Made by a program: the position numbers and the translations under genes | Assembly (NCBI RefSeq): GCF_003443535.1 | Contig: NZ_CP031946.1 | Coordinates: forward strand, 2,556,001-2,620,000 | Source of the DNA: Ruegeria sp. AD91A | GTDB taxonomy: Bacteria > Pseudomonadota > Alphaproteobacteria > Rhodobacterales > Rhodobacteraceae | Reading direction: 5' to 3' | Length of the DNA: 64,000 bases | The notes under the pieces: model-generated | Told to the model about the DNA's origin: nothing | Database searches by the model: none | Seen by the model: the letters and a program-made list of their open reading frames with translations, nothing else | Shown here: piece after piece, positions 8,163 to 16,692 of the stretch | Position numbering within the stretch: position 1 is the stretch's first letter | Layout: each line of letters opens with the position of its first letter

Positions 8163-10145
8163 TCATCCTGCCCAGCCCGCCTGTTCAGGCAAATGACGGG
8201 TCCACCAAAGTTCAGGCGTACTGTTCGCGATATGAATTTCACTACCGGAGGAGCGACCGCTGACGATGCTGAGGCGATCTCCATCAAACGTTTCGAGCGA
8301 CATTTTCGCGGTGCCCCGGAAGTTCGCCATATGCTCGGCCAAAATGCCGACGGCAACGCGTTCACCCATTCGGACACTGTCGAAGTAGTCGCTGTAGAAA
8401 TGAACCCCTGCAAAACTGCGCCCGATCGCGATATTCGCAGCCAATTTGTTCAGTTCGCCATTCAGCGTCAGTTTCTCTGAGCTGTCGTCTAGTCGCTCAG
8501 AATCAATCAGTGTTTTGCCGCCTGCAGCCGGAACAAAAACGCGCGGCATACCCGCCTCGGCCAAAGACACCCGGGACCCGTCCAGCGCATGGGTCCGGAA
8601 AAACCCCTTGAGCAATGTGACGCACGCCCCGGCAACTGCCCCATGCGCCGCGCCGTAGGACGGGTGCATCGGTGAGCCTTCTGGATACGCAATTGGCAAC
8701 AGCAAGTTGCAATCGATTTTCGGCAGCCCATTATGAGACACCGCGTTGTGCGCGAACCGCCTGATGGACGGTGCAGCGGCAATGGCGTCCATCAGACTGA
8801 AGTCTTCGCTGGCGACGCTTTCCAATTTCTCCAGATGCGCTGCGGCAAACGGCTCGGCTGTTCCAAGCACCGCGCCATGACCATTCGCCACCAGAGTAGC
8901 AATATTGCCTAGCTTTTCAGGGCGGGCACGGTTGTGCACCTGAAAGGTCTGGCGTCGCACGGCCCGCAACGCCCTGGTCGCAGTTTCCGCCAGCATTGAC
9001 AGCACATGGGTCCCGCCCCAATCAGCCTTGGCACCATTCGCGCAGGAATGCCCGCCCTCAGGCAGACCGTCATCTGCGTCAACACCTCGGCCCAACATCA
9101 ACAGGCAAGCGTTGAAAAAAGCCTGATAGATCGTGTCAAAATGTACATAGGTTGCAAGGTCACGCGGCGTTTCAATGAATTTCGGGCCACTCGTCTCAAA
9201 GGCTTGTTCGCCGGCTGTGTCTGCCCCGTTCTGAACATCCAGCCATTCGGCCCAGTCCCGCAAATAATCCACGCCAACAGCCTGAGGAGCAACCCTTTGG
9301 TCAAGCCGCAATGCACCAAATGGCATTGCCCCTGATGCCGTTGTTTTTGCCAACCGCTGCCCTTGCGCATGCGCTTGGTCTGACGTCAGCGTGTCATGCC
9401 CCTGTAAAAGGAACTGCGACACGTATGGCCCTTCCAAGCAGCCTTGGCTCGAGCCGCGGAACAAGGTTCGGGAAGACAGACCCTGGCCATCTCGAACCCG
9501 GCGTGCCGAAGGTACTTTACCGATCTCGGCGCCGTTGGCGTCCTTTGGACAACCGTCTTCACGGAACCACTCCAACTTGCCAAGGGCGCCTACCACTTTG
9601 TCGGATACCTCGGCACCCTCTCGAATGGTTTCAAACGGCACATCCCGCAAATAGGCCATCGCATAGAGTTCAGCCATTTCTGCCGCAAGTTCATCTGATC
9701 CAAGCCTGGGTGCCGGAGCGATACCCAAAACGCCGGCATCCAAACCATTCAGACCCAACCGGTGACCCAGGATTGGCCCTTCCCACGCACGCCATCTAAA
9801 TTCACCACCCTCTGATGGCGTGGTGCGGAAGGGCCCGGAATAGGCTGGAGTATCAAACAGCGTCAGCCTGTTTCCATAATTGTCGGTGCAGGTAGGGTCA
9901 GCCACTTCTTCCAGAAATTCGGTATAAACCTGCGCGTCAACAATACCATTTTCGTCATGCCGCAAGCCCTTCGAAAAGCTCGTGGGCCAGATCCCGGCAA
10001 ACAAATCTGTTTCGCCGTTATGTTCTTCGGCCGCCCTCTCTCGGATTCCAACCGGCGCGTTCGAATGACACCGATCCCGGCCCAATCCTTGGATACGCGT
10101 CTCGAGGCCCTGCCAGGGTTCAGATGGAACAGTATGTTGCGGCAT
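8163..10145 (-). CDS. Vanadium-dependent haloperoxidase-like protein (PAP2 superfamily)
   Basis: 660 residues, start at 10145 with GGGAG upstream. The C-terminal part carries the three metal-site segments of algal-type vanadium haloperoxidases: VHNRARPEKLG (Arg408), MHPSYGAAHGAVAGAC (His501) and NIAIGRSFAGVHFYSD (Arg576, His582, six apart as usual). Against the Corallina bromoperoxidase as I remember it, the usual Lys is Thr400 and the usual Ser-Gly before the first His is Ala499-Ala500. These enzymes use peroxide to oxidise bromide or chloride; the altered pocket may change activity or make it a phosphatase-like relative. No signal peptide, so it probably acts in the cytoplasm. First gene of a probable two-gene operon. 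Confidence 0.85.
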   Translation of the reverse strand: MPQHTVPSEPWQGLETRIQGLGRDRCHSNAPVGIRERAAEEHNGETDLFAGIWPTSFSKGLRHDENGIVDAQVYTEFLEEVADPTCTDNYGNRLTLFDTPAYSGPFRTTPSEGGEFRWRAWEGPILGHRLGLNGLDAGVLGIAPAPRLGSDELAAEMAELYAMAYLRDVPFETIREGAEVSDKVVGALGKLEWFREDGCPKDANGAEIGKVPSARRVRDGQGLSSRTLFRGSSQGCLEGPYVSQFLLQGHDTLTSDQAHAQGQRLAKTTASGAMPFGALRLDQRVAPQAVGVDYLRDWAEWLDVQNGADTAGEQAFETSGPKFIETPRDLATYVHFDTIYQAFFNACLLMLGRGVDADDGLPEGGHSCANGAKADWGGTHVLSMLAETATRALRAVRRQTFQVHNRARPEKLGNIATLVANGHGAVLGTAEPFAAAHLEKLESVASEDFSLMDAIAAAPSIRRFAHNAVSHNGLPKIDCNLLLPIAYPEGSPMHPSYGAAHGAVAGACVTLLKGFFRTHALDGSRVSLAEAGMPRVFVPAAGGKTLIDSERLDDSSEKLTLNGELNKLAANIAIGRSFAGVHFYSDYFDSVRMGERVAVGILAEHMANFRGTAKMSLETFDGDRLSIVSGRSSGSEIHIANSTPELWWTRHLPEQAGWAG

Positions 10146-10782
10146 GTTGTTCTCCCGATCTACCGAACAACGATTCGCATGAAGCCGTTACCGGATCGTG
10201 ACCGGTAATTCGGAAAGGGTTTTTCTTGTTCTGAAACACCTTGAGACGGTCTTACGATTAAGGGGACTCGCGGCACAGAGACTACGCGCGACCGTTGCCC
10301 TCTAATCTTTCGGGAAGACGCAATACCTAGTGCAAATCGGCATCAAGGGCTCTGACAGCTTCGACCTGCACGCACCGACAGAATGAAAAAGAATGCTGAG
10401 TGTCGGAGCGGACGGGACCAGAGTCGAACGTTCTCTGGCTGATAAGTCACTGTTATCGTTTGTTTGGATTCACTTGTAGGGGCCAATTGGAGAGGAAGCG
10501 ACTGTCGAACCAATCAGACCTTCAACGATCCACGACAATTCTGTCGCATGGCCGGAGCGGTCCTGCCCTGGAGCCAAATCAAACTTTCGGGCGTATTCCC
10601 CGAGAACTGAGCAGAACTCCAAAATTCGACCGCGAATGTGATCTCGGACCTCTTTGCCTTCGCGCTGGCGGAGCTCGAAGGTGAAACGACTTGTCGTAAA
10701 TCCCATGGCACACGAGAATTGGCAGAAAGGAAGAAGCCCGGGGAAAATAACGGGCAAGACACTTCGGCGGCAAAAGGAGAAG
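10146..10782. other. 637-base stretch without a convincing gene
   Basis: Upstream of the haloperoxidase operon and of the GFA gene. Overlapping open frames on both strands have no recognisable domain and look like shadows. It must hold the promoter of the haloperoxidase gene, but I could not define one. No RNA gene or repeat seen. Confidence 0.4.
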
Positions 10783-11274
10783 ATGATGACCAGACAGGAA
10801 GGGGGCTGCCTTTGCGGCAGCATTCGCTATGCGGTATCGGCACCGCCAAGCCGAGTCACGTTCTGCCACTGCCGGTTCTGCCAGAAGGCGACCGGCTCGG
10901 CCTACATGGTCGAACCGATTTTCGACGAGGCGGCGCTGGAGATCCTGACCGGGACGCCCAAGGTCTATGACCAGGTCTCGGCCGGGTCGGGCAAGACCGT
11001 CCATATCCATTTCTGCGCCGATTGCGGCACAAGGCTGTGGCTGAGTTTCGAACGCTTCCCCGGCGCGATCGGCATCTATGCCGGCACGTTCGATTACCCC
11101 TGCTGGTTCCCGATCGAACCGGAAACGTCCAAGCACATCTTCCTTGGTGTCGCCCGTGTCGACACGGTCATCCCGCCCGGCCTGCCGACCTTTGTCGAAC
11201 ATGCGATGACGAATGACGGTGAACCGCAGAACGCGACGATATTCGAGACCTGCCATTTCATCGGCAGCCATTGA
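10783..11274 (+). CDS. GFA / CENP-V family zinc protein
   Basis: 163 residues from ATG 10783 (MMTRQEGGCLCGSIRYAV), preceded by AAAGGAGAAG. Zinc ligands of the family are visible: CLCG near residue 10, CHCRFCQKATGSAY around residue 30-43, and FCADCGTRL near residue 80. Often labelled glutathione-dependent formaldehyde-activating enzymes, but most members have unknown substrates. Length is normal for the family. It stands just before a broken glutathione S-transferase gene on the same strand. An in-frame upstream extension to 10654 is unlikely because of the good ribosome-binding site at the chosen ATG. Confidence 0.85.
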   Translation: MMTRQEGGCLCGSIRYAVSAPPSRVTFCHCRFCQKATGSAYMVEPIFDEAALEILTGTPKVYDQVSAGSGKTVHIHFCADCGTRLWLSFERFPGAIGIYAGTFDYPCWFPIEPETSKHIFLGVARVDTVIPPGLPTFVEHAMTNDGEPQNATIFETCHFIGSH

Positions 11275-11327
11275 TCAGCCCCATCGCCTCGACAGGCGAG
11301 GCGCGCCTTCCGGCAGCGGGTGACGCG

Positions 11328-11995
11328 ATGCGAAGCCTGCTCTATACCTCCGGGTCCCCCGTCGCGCGTGGCGTGCGGATCCTGCTTGACGAACTCGGGC
11401 TCGACTATGACCGCAACTAGGCGCTTTCGGCCCCCCGGGGCCGACGATCCGGCCTCGGCGCCCACCCTGCAGGTGCCCATCCTTCGGGACGGTGCAGTCA
11501 CGCGTTTTGGAAAACGGGCTGATCGCCGAATACCTGCTGCAAACCTATCCTGAAAGACCGGCGGCAACTCCGCCACTGGCCGCTCTGGCCTACCGGCCCA
11601 AGCCCCTCTGGCGCGACAAGATGATCCTGGCCACCATCCAGACCTTCGGCACCGCGGCAACGACAATTTCCCAGATGACCTGGCCGGGGTTCGGGTCAGC
11701 GACAACAGCCACCTAGCGCGATCGGCCGAAAAGCTCCATCACATTCTGGCAAGGCTCGAGAAGCAGATCGGCGCGCGCGCCGAGGGTTTCCTGCCCGGAA
11801 GTGTCTCTATCCAGGGCATCTTTCTTGCCGCTCATGTCCATTTCATTCAGGCACGGCCGCTGGACATCGCCGTCGGGCTCGAAAGGTTCGCCAAGATCGC
11901 GGCCCTGCTGGACCGGCTCGACGAGCGAGAAAGCTTCGAGGCCAATCCCGTCTGGTGGTGGACACCCGTCGTAACCGGATACGAGCCCGACGGCA
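11328..11995 (+). pseudogene. Glutathione S-transferase pseudogene
   Basis: A GST N-terminal domain begins at 11328 (MRSLLYTSGSPVARGVRILL) but reaches an in-frame TAG at 11418-11420 after 30 codons. It resumes as PTLQVPILRDG, shifts frame near 11500 to ENGLIAEYLLQTYPERP, and shifts again near 11690 to a C-terminal part with SHLARSAEKLHHILARLE and later PVWWWTPVVTGYEPDGTPV. The pieces are in order, so this is one decayed gene with a stop and at least two frameshifts. It lies 53 bases after the GFA gene. The end is approximate. Confidence 0.75.
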
Positions 11996-12258
11996 CACCG
12001 GTTTTGGGCGACAGCGTCTGCCCCGAAGGATGCGGCGCCGGCCCGCATCCGAAGCGGCTTGTGCATCACTCCACAGGGGGCAGGCGTTCTGATCCGAGCC
12101 GAGTTGCCGCAGGGTCCGAACGAGGGATCGCGCCTGGCCGCGAGGGCGGCGAGTGACATTATGACAAGATTAACTGTCTGTCTTTAAACAGAATTTCAGA
12201 AAGGACGTTCCCGCACATTGAACCGGGTCGCATGCCCGCGCGCCCAAGCGAGTCAGTG

Positions 12259-12282
12259 CACCCAGCCTCCTTCGGCTGGGTG
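12259..12282. terminator. Strong inverted repeat
   Basis: CACCCAGCC and GGCTGGGTG form a perfect nine-base-pair stem around a short loop that contains TTC. It lies just past the 3' end of the GST fragment on the minus strand. There is no run of T after it on either strand, so a Rho-independent terminator is only a possibility. Confidence 0.35.
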
Positions 12283-12294
12283 GCAGAAGAAATG

Positions 12295-12465
12295 TCACGT
12301 ATGGAATGTTCGGTTCCCGGCGCGCAAATTCAAGCGCCTGCCGGGTTTGTCGGCAAGGTCCACAGTCACGCGGTCATAGGCGACGCCCTTTTCCGCCAAG
12401 GCTATAGCGATGCGCTGGACATATGGGCAGAGCGCATGGCCGACCAGCGTCAGGTTTTCGGTCAT
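12295..12465 (-). pseudogene. N-terminal fragment of a second glutathione S-transferase
   Basis: From the ATG at 12465 the protein reads MTENLTLVGHALCPYVQRIA and continues as a thioredoxin-fold GST N-terminus (LAEKGVAYDRVTVDLADKP). It then departs from the family and stops after about 56 residues, where a full GST has over 200. The CPYVQR motif is that of omega/thiol-transferase-type GSTs and differs from the pseudogene on the plus strand, so these are two separate genes. Probably a truncated remnant. Confidence 0.7.
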
Positions 12466-12523
12466 GATAGCAGCCCCGTGATTCAACCGGTTCATGGCAG
12501 CTTACCTGCATGAACCGGGTTTT

Positions 12524-12883
12524 TCAGTGGTTGGAATCGGGTCGGACGACCACCTTGCCCTGCATCTGCGGGTGAAAGGTGCAGAGGTAAGGGTGTTCGC
12601 CCGGCTGGTCGAAGGTGATCGCGGCGCGGGTGTCGCGCGTCATCTCGCCGGTGTCCCAGGAGCTGTCGGCCGCTGTGGCGGTGTGGGGTGCTGGATCGTC
12701 ATTGATCCAGACAACGGTGTCGCCCATCGCGATCTCGACCAGTGCCGGTTCGAACGCAAATCGGGAAATGCGGACCTCGACCTCGTGTGGGCCGTCGTGG
12801 GCTAGCACGCGTGGGGCCGACCCGGCCAGGGCGAGGGCACAGCCCAGGCCCCGGCCAAAGTCACGTCGCGTCAGCCGATGCAT
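12524..12883 (-). CDS. Secreted cupredoxin (plastocyanin/pseudoazurin-like)
   Basis: 119 residues. The N-terminus has a twin-arginine signal (LTRRDFGRGLGCALALAG) ending near LAHDG, so export by Tat is likely. Type-1 copper ligands are visible: His in DDPAPHTA, then Cys, His and Met in YLCTFHPQMQG. Acts as a periplasmic electron carrier or copper binder. Its start overlaps the 3' end of the DUF4142 gene by 13 bases, so the two are translationally coupled and probably work together in copper or redox stress. Confidence 0.85.
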   Translation of the reverse strand: MHRLTRRDFGRGLGCALALAGSAPRVLAHDGPHEVEVRISRFAFEPALVEIAMGDTVVWINDDPAPHTATAADSSWDTGEMTRDTRAAITFDQPGEHPYLCTFHPQMQGKVVVRPDSNH

Positions 12884-13398
12884 GACAGACTCGCAACCAT
12901 CCGTTCGGCGTGCTGCTCATGCACACGGAAGGTGACAAGCGCATCCTCTAGCAATGCCTTCAGGGGTTCGACCGTGACCGTCGGGATGAAGCTTTCGGCG
13001 ACGGTTTGGTTGACGACCTGATGATAGCCCAGCTCGTTCGTCGCATAGGCGCAATCGAAGGCCTTCCCGCTGAGCGCCATCAGCTCCGCACGCTTGGCCT
13101 CGGCACCCTCTACAAGAGCTTGGGAAAGGGCGTTGTCCAGCGGGGTCACGTTCAGTTCGGCGATCAGCGCGCCCGCAGCCTCGTTCACCGCCGAATGGTC
13201 ACGGATCATCGTCTGCGCAAACTCTCGCACCGACTCGTTCTCGGAAATCGCCAGCGCCAAATGGGCATAGCGGATGTCGAGGCCGCCGGCGGTGTAGGCG
13301 GTGTGGGCGATCTCGAGGTCGTTCATCGGCTCCGCGGCATGGGCAGCGAGACCGCCGCTGGCAAGGGCAAGGCCGAGGGCAAGGGTCATAGTCTTCAT
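12871..13398 (-). CDS. DUF4142 family periplasmic protein
   Basis: 175 residues with a signal peptide (MKTMTLALGLALASGGLAAHA). The helical body matches DUF4142: LEIAHTAYTAGGLDIRYAHLAL, then SVREFAQTMIRDHSAVNEAA, and a final EQHAERMVASLSC helix. The domain is a ferritin-like helical bundle of unknown function, often next to copper or stress genes. A GGAGAA site lies just upstream of the ATG at 13398. First gene of a two-gene operon with the cupredoxin. Confidence 0.85.
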   Translation of the reverse strand: MKTMTLALGLALASGGLAAHAAEPMNDLEIAHTAYTAGGLDIRYAHLALAISENESVREFAQTMIRDHSAVNEAAGALIAELNVTPLDNALSQALVEGAEAKRAELMALSGKAFDCAYATNELGYHQVVNQTVAESFIPTVTVEPLKALLEDALVTFRVHEQHAERMVASLSCIG

Positions 13399-13815
13399 CG
13401 GTCATTCTCCGTTTCGTGGTTTCGGTTCCTCCGATCTGCCCGAGGATCTCCGGCGTTTGAATGCTTCCAAGTCCGCATTCCATGCTCGATCGTCCGAAGA
13501 ACTGGACAATCATGGAAACCATGTTAGACCTGCTCATCTATAACTTCACCCGCTTGTCGCTGCTCGGCACGCTCTAGTTCCGCACCAGCTTCACCGATCC
13601 CCAGGGGGTGCGCGTGCCGGCCTTCCGCGACGTGGCGCGCTTTCATTTCGCGCATCGGGTCGAGGCTCTGGTGCGGGTGGCGGGGCTCCCAGTACCGGCG
13701 CATCTGGCTCAAGGCGACCTGACCGCGCTCAAGATGTCCGACCCCCGCAATACGCCGAGCCGAGCTATCCGGCCGGCGAATGACGTCATGCAACTCCAAC
13801 TCGACGGAGAATTAC
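13399..13815. other. Region without a recognised gene
   Basis: Upstream of the DUF4142 gene. An open plus-strand frame around 13580-13790 and its minus-strand counterpart show no family I know. It borders the IS graveyard and is probably decayed coding DNA. The DUF4142 promoter must be at its left end. Confidence 0.35.
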
Positions 13816-13965
13816 ATGACCAATCAAGATCCTATTCCCGCCCGCGTGGCCGCACTCAAAACCAAGTCCACGCCAGACATGAAGCAACAATGGCGCGAAT
13901 TGTTCGACAGCGAGCCGCCGCCATTCAATCGTCGCTATTTCGAGAGCCGACTGGCGCACCGCGGA
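13816..13965 (+). pseudogene. DUF2924 protein, N-terminal fragment
   Basis: Starting at ATG 13816 the protein reads MTNQDPIPARVAALKTKSTP followed by MKQQWRELFDSEPPPFNRRYFESRLA. That matches the conserved N-terminus of DUF2924 proteins, which usually sit next to site-specific recombinases. The match ends near 13960, where the sequence switches to an IS fragment read from the other strand. The rest of the gene is missing. The 3' limit is approximate. Confidence 0.65.
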
Positions 13966-14140
13966 CAAGATCCATGCCCTTGTCCTAAAGATAACTTGCC
14001 AGATCAGCCGCCACGTACGACGAGCCGTTGTCGCTGAGCAGCCTCCTATTGTGCACACCGGTAGCGCTGTTGCGGCCTGAAGCGTCCTATGCCAACTCCA
14101 GCGTGTCGGTGACATCGCTCGCCTTCATCGTTGTGCAAAG
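13955..14140 (-). mobile_element. Integrase-core transposase fragment (IS3/IS481 type)
   Basis: On the minus strand the frame reads KASDVTDTLELA, stop, then LLSDNGSSYVAADLASYL, stop, DKGMDLVRGAP. The SDNGSSY segment holds the second catalytic Asp of the rve integrase core. In intact elements this runs on to a catalytic Glu region, which is missing here. Two in-frame stops and both ends cut show it is dead. It abuts the DUF2924 fragment, so it may have inserted into or been recombined with that gene. Confidence 0.65.
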
Positions 14141-14182
14141 CTTCTGCTTTTGAACTAAGATTTCCACAGGAACTACGGCTTC

Positions 14183-14440
14183 ATGCGGATCCTGCGCACC
14201 GTCTTCTACGTGTGCGAGGAACTGCCTCTACCCTCGGGTTCGGACGGGCATGCCCGCCATCTGATTGCGGCATCGCGCGACGACTACAACCAATACCGCC
14301 CGCATTCGAGCCTGAGTGGGTTGACACCAAGGGAATATGCTAACCGGTCCGCCGTGGGCCAAAACCCGAACAGAGCTAACCAGTCAACGCGGCCTCTTTG
14401 GGGAGCGGGTCATTTCTCGCGCATCTTTCGAGGTACGTGA
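14183..14440 (+). mobile_element. IS3-family transposase, C-terminal remnant
   Basis: The only recognisable part is DDYNQYRPHSSLSGLTPREYA (about 14280-14340), the standard C-terminal end of IS3-family OrfB. Upstream sequence in the same frame does not match the rest of OrfB. A different IS3-like element from the minus-strand fragment next to it. Limits are approximate. Confidence 0.65.
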
Positions 14441-14532
14441 CGAAGGTTGCGCCCAATCAGAAGTGAGCCGATTGGACCCAGGCTGCGCCGCCGGGAAGCA
14501 GCGCGCGCATCCAGCATATAGCTGAGAGACCC

Positions 14533-15498
14533 TTATGGCTCACCAAGGCTTGATGTAACAGCCGAGGCAATTGCCAGGTCCTGGACCCCAAGCCCTGTCA
14601 GATCCACGACGGAAAGGCTCGCGTCAGCAAAATTTGCCCCCTCCGCCTTGCCCGCAAGAATGTCGCAAAGGGACAGGTCTGCCATATCTGAAACGCACCC
14701 GGCGCGCACGGCGGCGCCGAAATCGCCGTGATGCAGACATTGCGCGTGATTGTCTGTGGCGATGATGGCGGCGCGCGCCAATACCTCGGGGGCCAGTTCG
14801 ATCTTGCCGGGACTGTCGGCACCCACCGCAACGATATGGAGCCTGTCCGTCAGATCATCCGCGTGAAGCACCGGCGATGTGGCCGGGGTCGTGGTCACGA
14901 CAATATCCGCAGCATGGCAGAGATCGCGCCCGGTGGATGCGACCGAGACGGTAAAGCCCTTCTCTTCCATGTCAGCGACATAGGTGCGCATGCTCTCGGG
15001 AGAGCGCCCTTTCACGATCAGGCGCGAGATTCCGGTCTCGGTACGGATCGCCTCGGCTTGCAGGCGGGCCTGTGTGCCGGTTCCAACGATACCCAGCGTG
15101 GCCTCTCGTTCTGCCGGCTTCAGCGCGGCCGCCAGTGCGCCGGCTGCTGCCGTGCGCATCTGGGTCAACCAGCCCTCGTCCTGCAGGATCGCAACAGGGC
15201 GGCCAGTTTCCGAAGACAGGACCAGAACCAGACCATCATTCACCGGCAAGCCCCGGTACGGGTTCCGGTAGAACCCGGTGGCAAGCTTGACGACGAACCA
15301 CGGCCGGCCTTTGGCCTGGGCCCCCTTGATGTGGCAATCGCCAAGCAGCTCGCCAACCGCTCCCGGAAACAGGAACTGCATCGGCTCGGGCTGGTCGATC
15401 AGCCCGTTTGCCATGTCGATGAACCCTTGTCGCACCGCCGCAATGGCAGCGGGCATGTCGATCAGTTCTCGCAATTCGTCCAGTGCCACAATCCTCAT
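14533..15498 (-). CDS. Ornithine cyclodeaminase / mu-crystallin family enzyme
   Basis: 321 residues, normal for the family. An N-terminal ARQG-like segment (AAIAAVRQGFIDMANG) precedes KLATGFYRNPYRGLPVNDG with the conserved Lys. The Rossmann NAD-binding loop is TLGIVGTGTQARLQAEAI, followed by DIVVTTTPATSPVL and HIVAVGADSPGKIEL. Family members are NAD(P)-dependent cyclodeaminases or reductases of cyclic imino acids. Last gene of the minus-strand operon that starts with hyuA; the upstream gene ends 9 bases before this start. In a hydantoinase setting it could reduce or deaminate an imino-acid intermediate; this is inference. Confidence 0.85.
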   Translation of the reverse strand: MRIVALDELRELIDMPAAIAAVRQGFIDMANGLIDQPEPMQFLFPGAVGELLGDCHIKGAQAKGRPWFVVKLATGFYRNPYRGLPVNDGLVLVLSSETGRPVAILQDEGWLTQMRTAAAGALAAALKPAEREATLGIVGTGTQARLQAEAIRTETGISRLIVKGRSPESMRTYVADMEEKGFTVSVASTGRDLCHAADIVVTTTPATSPVLHADDLTDRLHIVAVGADSPGKIELAPEVLARAAIIATDNHAQCLHHGDFGAAVRAGCVSDMADLSLCDILAGKAEGANFADASLSVVDLTGLGVQDLAIASAVTSSLGEP

Positions 15499-15507
15499 GA
15501 TGCTGCC

Positions 15508-16677
15508 TCAGGCCCGGAAATCGGCGTAGTGGGTTTCGAAATGCGCACGCATCGCGGCCAAACCGTCTTCGAACACCTGTTCGCGGCCGAAACCGATGCG
15601 GAAATGGTTCTGCGGGATCTCGGTCAGCTCCGAAGCATAGATCGCGCCGGGCAATAGAAGCACACCGCTTTCTTCCAGCAGTTTGCAGCAAAACGCATCG
15701 CCCCCTTCCGGCCCGACAAAGCGCGGAAAGGCCACGCACCCGCCCAGGGGGCGCGTCCATTCGATCAAGCCCGGGAAATCGGCGAAGAGCCGTTCCAGCG
15801 CCACAACGTTTCGGGACAGAAGCGCGTGGTTGCGCGCAAGGATCCGCTCGCGCGCCTTCAGCGCGATCAGGGCCAGCACCTCAGAGGGGCCGGAATTGCA
15901 GATCGACAGGTAGTGCTTGTAGCGTTCGACCCGTTGCAGCAAGTCGCTGTCCTGCGCCGCGATCCAGCCGATGCGCAGGCCCGGCAGGCCATAGGCCTTG
16001 GACATCACATTGAGCGAAATACCGCGTTCGTAGATATCGGCGATTTGAGGCATCCGGTCGGCGGGGTCGAGTTCGACGCCGCGATAGACCTCGTCGCTCA
16101 GGATCCAGATGCCATGCTCGCGGGCAAGGTCGATCAGTGCCTGAAGATCGTCGCGCGGCATCAGCATGCCGGTCGGGTTGTGCGGAAAGTTCAGCGATAG
16201 CAGCCGCGTGTTCGGGCGGATCGCGGCGCGGATGTCATCAAGATCAACCCGCCAGCCGCCTTTCATCTGCGTCCGGTGCATGGGCACGCCAGTGGCGTCG
16301 CAGACCGACAGCGGAATGGTCTCGGCGCTCTGGTAGTTCGGGGTCGGCACGATGGCATGGGACGCGCCATCCAGCAGAACCTTGGACACCGCGTAAAGCC
16401 CCTCGCCCGCGCCCGCGAGGCACAGGATATTCTCGGCCGCCAGTCCGTCATAGGTTGCCGCGATTTCCGCCCGCAGGGTCGGCGCCCCCCATGTCTCGGT
16501 ATAGCCGAGCCAGAGCTTTTCATAGGCGTCCCGATCTTCGGGTGTGGCAAGCGCCAACAGGTCCGGCACCGACATGCTTTCCAGGTCCGAGGCCGTCATG
16601 TGGTGGCGGGCGGTGAATTCCCATTCCGAGAAGAACACTTCCAGGCCGAAATCGCGCATCGGGCGGGGTGCCGTCAT
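15508..16677 (-). CDS. PLP-dependent aminotransferase class I/II (intact)
   Basis: 389 residues, full length for fold-type I. Visible motifs: LAGAGEGLYAVSKVLLDGAS (cofactor phosphate region), NFPHNPTGMLMPRDDL (substrate/PLP ring contact), ILSDEVYRGVEL (Asp to pyridine N) and MSKAYGLPGLRIGWIA with the Schiff-base Lys. The C-terminal domain with a substrate Arg region (FRIGFGR) is present. It lies between the epimerase and the cyclodeaminase-like gene in the same operon. It may supply the transamination step that its truncated neighbour at 17529-18305 may have lost. Confidence 0.85.
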   Translation of the reverse strand: MTAPRPMRDFGLEVFFSEWEFTARHHMTASDLESMSVPDLLALATPEDRDAYEKLWLGYTETWGAPTLRAEIAATYDGLAAENILCLAGAGEGLYAVSKVLLDGASHAIVPTPNYQSAETIPLSVCDATGVPMHRTQMKGGWRVDLDDIRAAIRPNTRLLSLNFPHNPTGMLMPRDDLQALIDLAREHGIWILSDEVYRGVELDPADRMPQIADIYERGISLNVMSKAYGLPGLRIGWIAAQDSDLLQRVERYKHYLSICNSGPSEVLALIALKARERILARNHALLSRNVVALERLFADFPGLIEWTRPLGGCVAFPRFVGPEGGDAFCCKLLEESGVLLLPGAIYASELTEIPQNHFRIGFGREQVFEDGLAAMRAHFETHYADFRA

Positions 16678-16692
16678 CGAGTGGTCCTTCCT

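Noticed and set aside
11713..12159. Minus-strand 148-codon frame in the GST pseudogene
   Set aside because: It is antisense to the recognisable GST C-terminal part and has no family match by eye.
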